From assembly GCA_024500155.1 (NCBI GenBank), contig CM044871.1, positions 75,686,402-75,750,401 on the forward strand: 64,000 nucleotides of DNA. Reading direction: 5' to 3'. Both the position numbers and the translations under genes were made by a program. Under the pieces are notes generated by a model. The model searched no databases, had not been told where the DNA came from, and saw only the letters and a program-made list of their open reading frames with translations. Shown here piece by piece: positions 57,601 through 64,000 of this stretch. Every line of letters starts with the position of its first letter. Position 1 is the first letter of the stretch. Origin of the DNA: Chenopodium formosanum (Eukaryota > Streptophyta > Magnoliopsida > Caryophyllales > Amaranthaceae).

Positions 57601-58359
57601 TATGATGAATTAAGAGCCAGTATGATGTCAGAAGTGTACATCTGTGTGTTTGGTTTCATTTGTGTTCATATTGACTTTGCGGTTGTGCGTGAAAAATCCA
57701 TCCATTATCACTTCCACCAATTTATGCACATAACATCATCATTATATATAATAATCAAATTATTTTTTTTTATATTTGCTAAGAAATAATTGGCATGACT
57801 CGGATACTTTGACACAAAAGCCCATAGTCTTTGGCGACCCTTTAATATTTTTCTAGCCGAAGGTAATCTCACTATTGATCTTTTGGAGTTGCTTGATTAT
57901 AATGTGATTGTATTAATTTATTGGAATTGTTTGGTTATAATTTGTTTATTGATTGTACTCTGCATTATTATGTGTAAATTTTATGATTCGTTATCATATG
58001 ATCATGTTTGTACATACAAATTTATGGTGATATATAATTTAATTGTTATATTATCTTATTGTACTATATTGATTGATTATGTTTTTATTATAGGGTTTTA
58101 ATTTTGTTGCTCTAGGGAGTATTATTTTTGAGGTTTTAGGGTTATTAGTGCAGAGTATTTTTTTAGGTTGTGAATTAATTAATTTTGGGAATTAATTTTA
58201 TTGTCGTAATAGTCGAGATATTTATGAATCAAATTGTTATGTTATTTGGGAACTTGTGCCGTTATTGAGATATTATAAATTAATTTGCGAATGATTATTT
58301 GATCAAAGTATGAGATCAAAAGTTTGAACATATTATTTTGTTATTGGTTTGAGGCTCGG
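57601..58359. other. AT-rich stretch, nothing recognised
   Basis: No gene, RNA or repeat boundary could be supported. A hydrophobic frame at 57883-58101 is explained by T-rich composition. Confidence 0.4.
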
Positions 58360-58649
58360 TGTAATACCCCTCATGATTGCTTTAAAGGAGTTTTACATAC
58401 TACTCATATCAGTCAGATGCATCTTCCTTTTAAGGAGCTCATTTTCCAAGATACTCCATAATTAAGCATGCTTGGCTGGGAGAGTCTTGAGATAGGTGAC
58501 CTGCTAGGAAGTTTTCTCGGGGTGCGCATGAGTGAGGACAAAATGCGTCGGAATGACTTGTGTTGGTATGTGAGGACAACTGTTAGCCCTTGATGTGCAT
58601 TTCATGACACTAGGCCCCTCCCTAATTTGTTTAGGGTCGGGGTGTTATA
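58360..58649 (+). mobile_element. Cassandra-type TRIM LTR with embedded 5S rRNA sequence
   Basis: About 290 bp starting TGTAATACCCC and ending GGGGTGTTATA, a near inverted pair. 58456-58530 resembles the 3' two thirds of plant 5S rRNA: AATTAAGCATGCTTGG and ATAGGTGACCTGCTAGGAAGT align with the 5S AGTTAAGCGTGCTTGG and ATGGGTGACCTCCTGGGAAGT. The downstream GAGGACAAAATGCG and GACTTGTGTTGGTATGTGAG are typical of Cassandra LTRs. No target duplication was seen, and no second LTR is nearby, so it is probably a solo LTR. The pol III internal promoter elements are mutated. It is not a functional 5S gene. Confidence 0.8.
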
Positions 58650-59026
58650 AAATATACCTTAGTCTTTGGCATGTTGGTAATGAGATAATAATCATGAGTT
58701 AAGAATAAGGTACAATCTTTATTTATATTTTTCTATGATCCCCTACAATGGGATTTATCTTGTATGTGGTCTGGTTTAAGGTGTTTTCTGATTATTGAGA
58801 GTATTCAAGTTTTTATACTTGTTAGTTTATTTATTCAAATTACTCATGTCCAACGCTAGGTATAGAACAAAGAGCATGGCACACTATTGGTTATGAGTTA
58901 ATTGAGTGAAGGATTAGATTATTATTCGAGGTTGGGTTTGATAAAGGTTATTTTTAGAGTACAATGTGTAATATAGTTTTGAACTACATTATTTAATTGA
59001 GCTAGTAATGTTGATTATCCTATTAT
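58650..59026. other. AT-rich stretch, nothing recognised
   Basis: Sequence between the Cassandra-like LTR and the target duplication of the next solo LTR. No gene or repeat recognised. Confidence 0.4.
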
Positions 59027-59031
59027 ACTAT

Positions 59032-61186
59032 TGTAGACACCCATTTGTGTCTCCCCAAAACCAAACCCAGTGATGAATATCTTTCACGTCATTTGATTAT
59101 CGAACAAAGAGAAAGTGTGAAAAGTCTAGTGATGAGGATTTTTTATTAAAATATCTTTTCTTTCTGTTTTTGAAAATATTTCTTTTCTTACCTTATTTTT
59201 TAAAAACGTGCATTTCATTTTAGTTTGGTCCATGATATGGGTCAAATATTAGTGTAGTTTAATGGGGCTTGAAAAGACCTTTCCAACGATATATTATAAG
59301 CCCAATTCCGATGAATAATGAGGACGTTATGGCCAAAATATTAAACTGGGCCTAAACCGGATTTTACCTACGACCCAATGATCATGTGGAGGTCCAAAGG
59401 TTTAACCCTATTCCTAAACTAATTAGGATTGATTAGATGCTTCTATAAGTTTCTAAAAGATCTTAATTATCCTTTTTAAAAAGATAAGATTAAAGAATTT
59501 GAGTTAAATAAAAACATTCCTTTTTTAAAACTTTCTTTTTTCTTAAATCCTAATTCTATTCGAATTTAAAGATGTTCAAAGACAGTCAAATTTTATTTTC
59601 GTGCCTCATAATCTTTATCCAAATTTTATATGGTTGGATAGATCTTGAAATTATCTTTCCAATGATATATTATAATATCAAATCCGAGTTATAACGAAAA
59701 AGATATGAATGAGATATGAAACTCTATCAAAAACTGACATTGTCCCACTATTTCGGCCATATCTTTTTATATACAAAATATTTTAATCTGATTCTAATTG
59801 TTTTGGAAATTAGACTTCAAGAGATTTCCAACTACATATTATATGCCTTATTTGGACTTCTGGATCAAAAGATATGATAAAAACAAAATCCACAAAAACT
59901 GTTGTCCATCGAGTTCTATTTCGATTCGAATTCGGATTCTTTTCTTATTCTTCGACCCTCTTTTTTTCTCTATAAATAGAGGTCATATCTCCCATTTTTC
60001 AATCAAAAAACTCTCATCAAGAATTTCTTGATTCCCTCTCTCTTTCTAAACTACCCTTTTACAAACACAATTCCTCATACATTAGCACTAGACACACCTA
60101 GCCAAGTTCGAAGTTGCCTTCGCCCTAGACGTGAAAGTTTTGATATTTCTGAGGGTTTGGTCCCAAATCTAGTCTAAACTTTCTAATCTCTATTTCAATT
60201 ATTTAATTTAATTGTTTATTTTATTATTTTCCTTGAAGTTATTAACGTGTGTATTTTGTTATTAGAAAGAGATACGAGGCATCCAAGTAAGTACTTTAAT
60301 GGTTTAATTTATATTATGATATATAAATCATGCTTAGGTTATTATGATTCCTAGTATCATGTTAGGATGTTTTCCTTAATTTGATGTTTAGGGTGACAAC
60401 AATAAATTCCTAGTATCATGTCTAGGGTAACTTTAATACCAAGTATAATTAAAAGTATGATGCCTTTTATGTTCTTCCTAATGTTTATATTTGTTAGTAT
60501 CATGTTAGGGTTAAAGTTTTGATTTTTATTGTTTAGTTACATGCCAGGGTTTGTTATTAATCTTGTTAGTATCATGCCAAGGATCTTGCTATTATTATGC
60601 TTTAACATGATTATTTTTATAATTGTTATAATAATTGTTATTGTTATGATGGTTATTATCATGTTGCTTGATTTATTGTTATTGCTTGATCACACCTTTT
60701 TATGCATGTTTAAAGGGAATTGGTACTTGTAATCACGCTTAATAAGATAATTATTAATCTTGTTTAGGGTTAATTATGATTATAATTCAAGTGATCGCCA
60801 ATAATAGGTTTATTTGTGCATTATATTCAACAAACATAGATAAACAGGTTTAGGTTAATTCTATTGATTGCATGTTAGTCAGAAAGCGCACATGAATACG
60901 ATCTGAATAAAGTATAAGCCTATTATTAGGGCAGGTTCAATCTCTTTTAGGTTAGATTTGTAACTTCATCCCCGAACCCTATTTGATTCAAGACCTTATG
61001 GAGTTGACGATCTCTTGGATCGTTAAGGGGTGTAACCTTCACATCGTGAACGGTTTACAAGTTCCTAAAAAAAACTTGTTGGCGACTCTTTTGCTCTATT
61101 TTCTTTCCCTTTGGACGCCATCGTACTTTAGTGTATGATCACAGTGGGGTTCAAGCTAGGGGTTAACGCTTGAAATATTCCCTACA
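59032..61186 (+). repeat. Type B solo LTR
   Basis: 2155 bp, ends TGTAGACACCCATTTGTG and GAAATATTCCCTACA, flanked by perfect ACTAT duplications (59027-59031 and 61187-61191). TATAAATA is at 59971-59978. Neither internal sequence nor a second LTR adjoins it. It is more diverged from the pair in T1 than they are from each other. Confidence 0.95.
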
Positions 61187-61191
61187 ACTAT

Positions 61192-61579
61192 GTATTCTGA
61201 TATGTGATGATTACTAAGCTTTTTGCTGACGTGTGTGTTGTTTTGTTGTGTTATTTGTGTTTGCGCCCATGTCTTTTTCTTATTGTGGCCTTGCGACGAT
61301 CTTTTTTGGAATTTGTCCTTAATGTGAGCAGCTAAGATTGTCTAAGCAGGTTGATCAAGTAATCGTAGCTAAAGAATCTCAAGTGTTTCAATTATTAGTC
61401 TGTTATAACGAGTTGTAAAGTTGTATAAATAGCTCGCATAGATTATATAGTTGTAATTATTGGGATTTTGTAAGCCTTAACACTTGACAGTTGTCGAGTG
61501 TGGCAGTAATACCTTCGATTTAGATGTATGCTTCCGCGGTTTTATTTAAAGGTTGTTTATTTTTCCTTTAATTCTTATT
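61192..61579. other. Stretch with nothing recognised
   Basis: No coding region. TATAAATAGC at 61424 could be a TATA box but has no supporting gene. The sequence continues past the MITE as AGTCGGGGGTGTTACA (near 61851), which resembles an LTR end; the start of such an LTR was not identified. Confidence 0.3.
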
Positions 61580-61581
61580 TA

Positions 61582-61836
61582 CTTCCTCGGTTCTTTTTTG
61601 CTTGACCCGCTTTGACTTTTATACTATTCATCACCCCTCTGACCGTCTTTTGTGAATGATATGTAAGGAAAAATATATTTATGTGAGATCTTTTTGAATT
61701 TGTCCCAATAAGTACTATCATAATATACAATTTTTTATAATTTTTACTTATGAAGAAATAAAGTTATTGATCGCAAAAATTTTGCATTGGCAAGCGTGAT
61801 AAAAGAAACAGGTCAAGTAAAAAAGAACAAAGGAAG
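61582..61836. mobile_element. Stowaway-like MITE
   Basis: 255 bp flanked by TA (61580-61581 and 61837-61838). Terminal inverted repeats of about 28 bp start CTTCCTCGGTTCTTTTTTGC on the left and, read inverted, CTTCCTTTGTTCTTTTTTAC on the right. TA duplication and CTYCCTC-type ends fit the Tc1/mariner (Stowaway) group. No coding capacity. Confidence 0.85.
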
Positions 61837-62149
61837 TATTAATTAGTAAGTCGGGGGTGTTACACGGACTCCCCTAAAGTTCCTTAAATTAGATCTTTAA
61901 TCCGCTCGTGTGGTTTAGATGTCTTGTTTTTTTATGGAAACTATGGTTTCTGTAGATATTGCTGCAAAAAAAGATCTATGGTGTTCCTTTTTCGGGATTT
62001 TTTGGTACAGATGCAGTTGGTTTTGAGTGGTGGTTTGTTTTTGTTGTGGTTTTCGCCGCTTCAAACAGTTTCTATTTTGATTACTTCAAATTTCATCTTC
62101 TGTTAAATACTTGTGGTCTCTATAATAAAAATATGTAGTGTTTATATAT

Positions 62150-63252
62150 GGGGCGCCCCATGTCATTGACCGGCCTCAAATTTGGTCTGCTCTTGGATGT
62201 TTTGTGTTCAAACTCTCGCTTGGTTCTACTAGGGGATTTTAACTAGGTGGAATTTTTTATCGAATAAAGTTGGTGGTATTACTTCTATACCTAATCGTCA
62301 TGAATTCATGGACTAGCGCTTACAATCAGGTTTATTGGAAGTTCCTTTTTTAGGGCCAGAGTTTACTTGGACAAATAATCGTTCTGATGTTGACTCAACA
62401 TTTGAGCGTCTAGATAAGGCTTATGCGACTTCTTCTTGGGTTCAGGAGTACCCAGATATAGCTGTAATTCACCATCCTAATCTGTTTTCAGATCATGCTG
62501 CTATTATTCTATCTGTCTCAGTTGAGGATAGTAGAGTTCATCAACCTTATAGGATAGAAAATTGGTGTTTATCGGCAAAAGATATACACTCTATAGTTGA
62601 CTCTGTAGTTTCAATGGTCATCGTTGGTTCTCCGTTGCTTTCTCTGTCTTGGAAGTTATCTCTCATTAAGGAACGTCTGTTAGTTTGGTGCACCTCTCAT
62701 AAACGATTGTGGGGTATTGATTAGAAGAATCTAGTTGTGTCTATTAGTAAGGCAGCCTCTAGTTTGCATACTCAAGTTGGTCGATGTCTTTTTCTCACTA
62801 CAAAGGAGGAAAAGGTTGCGAAGGCTCAGGCTTCCTTTATGTTTTGGTATCAGCGTGCAAAGGTTAATTGAGATGCCACTGGAGAGAGTCATTCTCATCT
62901 CCTTTTCTCTTTGGTTCAGTCTTGTCATCGTCGCTATAAGATTCACAGCTTGATCTGATGTCCTTAGATGGTTCTTGGTTAACGGATCCTGTGGGTATTA
63001 AGTCTATGGTGCTCTCGTTTTACAAGGATTTGTATACTGTCCAAGGGTCGTCTCTAGTGACAGACTCTTCTTGGTGGGATTAGATTCATCTACCCTCTTT
63101 TTTTTCTGAATAACAAAATAAAATGTTAATTCCCTTATAAGCTTTGGAAATTAAGGTGGCCATCTTAAGTATAGATGATAATAAGACTCCAGGATTAGAT
63201 AGTTTTACTTCGGCCTTTTTCAAGATTCATTGGCAGTTAGTGACAGGGTAAA
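62150..63252 (+). pseudogene. LINE ORF2 remnant (endonuclease end to RT start)
   Basis: Plant L1-type ORF2. A degraded LVLLGDFN-like motif is near 62220. The open stretch 62335-62724 has EVPFLGPEFTWTNNRSD, FERLDKAYATSSWVQEY and HHPNLFSDHAAIIL, the order seen at the C-terminus of the AP-type endonuclease (SDH near its end). It then reads through stops into AQASFMFWYQRAKVN, and near 63145-63250 into EIKVAILSIDDNKTPGLD and FTSAFFKIHW, the RT N-terminal signature. It breaks off at 63252. Several stops and frameshifts make it nonfunctional. Confidence 0.8.
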
Positions 63253-64000
63253 GTCGTATCCCCTAATCAAAAAATAATTACCTAAATCTCTAACTAAAGT
63301 AGATAGGGAAGTAGGGTCGAACTCCACAGGGAAACAGGTCTTTTTAATTCTAATTTATTATTATAATCTAAATTATTTAAGTAACCAATATTTATAATTA
63401 AGTAAGAAACTAAACTACTAAGGTTGAGAATAGGAGGATAACAATATATGAAAGGATCTAGGGCATAGGTTCACCAATAAATAATACTCCAGGGTAAAAC
63501 ATAGTAATCAATCATTGACATTGCATAAATAACATGATTAACAGGCTCTCGCAATTTATTAATCAACATAGATCTAATAGGCTCTCGCAATTTACTAGAT
63601 CTAAGTTCTTATTGAAAATAGCCTTTAATATCAAATTAACATCTGCTCGATTCATCAATTTAATATTGCTATACTTTTACAAGCCGCAATTGTAAAACAT
63701 TAAAACAATCCAATAAGAAATTATCATGCAATACCAATAATCAATAATAGTCAATCATCAATGCATCAATTAACCAGATTGTAAAGGGCTCTCGCTACGT
63801 ATTACAATCACACAATTAATTTACCGGTATTACATCTCATCTCTCGAATCTTGACTTAACCATTTATAAATTAACTTGCCTATTGAAACTAGACCTAAAC
63901 ATTAATTCTCATCTCTCGATTCTTGAATCAATATTGTCAAACTCATGCATAAAAGATAGGCCTAATCTAGTCACAGAGCATTAAATCAATCAATAGGAAA
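63253..64000. repeat. Unidentified repeat-like sequence reaching the window end
   Basis: Begins abruptly in LINE sequence. It contains GGGTCGAACTCCACAGGGAA near 63315, several copies of GGCTCTCGCAATTTA / GGCTCTCGCTACG (63544, 63580, 63787) and TCTCATCTCTCGA (63836, 63906). There are no open frames. It resembles noncoding LTR-retrotransposon sequence, but I cannot assign a family. Confidence 0.35.

Noticed and set aside
58456..58530. A 5S rRNA gene
   Set aside because: Only part of 5S is present, with many changes, inside a TGTAATACC...GGTGTTATA LTR-like unit. It fits a Cassandra LTR.

Overview
The window looks like gene-poor, heterochromatin-like DNA from a eudicot plant. Nearly every recognisable stretch is a transposable element. 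No host single-copy gene, tRNA gene or full rRNA gene could be supported. The plant assignment rests on Tat-type Ty3/gypsy proteins with a second RNase H, plant mobile domain and DUF7745-like genes, plant-type LINEs, a Cassandra-type LTR carrying 5S rRNA sequence, hAT and Stowaway MITEs, and plant-style introns. The species cannot be named from the sequence.

Layout. 1-1497: an LTR (type B, minus) that runs off the left edge and sits inside the 3' LTR of N1. 1498-10296: N1, a gag-only (non-autonomous) Tat-like element on the minus strand. 10297-12210: a decayed LINE ORF2 (plus). 12211-14574: a LINE ORF1 (plus) interrupted by a hAT MITE, then an A/C-rich tract and a G-quadruplex motif. 15248-20250 and 48459-~51100: one Ty1/copia copy (C1, minus), split by later insertions. 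17635-19277: a solo LTR of type A with TSD ATACC. 20251-48458: T1, a degenerate autonomous Tat element on the minus strand with gag, protease, RT, two RNases H and integrase. Between its pol and 3' LTR it carries two spliced genes on the opposite strand (22799-25322 plant mobile domain; 26028-27541 DUF7745-like). 27638-38893: inside T1, a type B LTR with TSD GATGC, then a duplicated piece of T1 pol, then N2 (plus-strand gag-only element) and its 3' LTR. 52107-57254: a second copia copy (C2, plus) in inverted orientation to C1, ending in a complex LTR cluster. 57255-57600: a LINE ORF1 fragment. 58360-58649: a Cassandra-like LTR. 59032-61186: a type B solo LTR with TSD ACTAT. 61582-61836: a Stowaway-like MITE. 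62150-63252: a LINE endonuclease/RT remnant. 63253-64000: an unidentified repeat-like stretch.

How the parts relate. T1, N1 and N2 share LTR termini (TGTAGACACC...CTACA). T1 and N1 share a tRNA-Arg-like primer binding site (TGGCGACT...) and a leader block. All three share a PPT-proximal block, an unusual CHHC gag knuckle and a 3' landmark (GTTGCCTACGTATCC-like). This suggests that N1/N2 were mobilised by a T1-like element. T1 also carries clusters of short GC-rich palindromes (CCGTG-W-CACGG and CCGTC-W-GACGG) upstream of the LTR TATA box and upstream of both antisense genes, so one regulatory code may serve three transcription units. All coding regions carry stops or frameshifts, many of them TAG, so nothing here appears intact.
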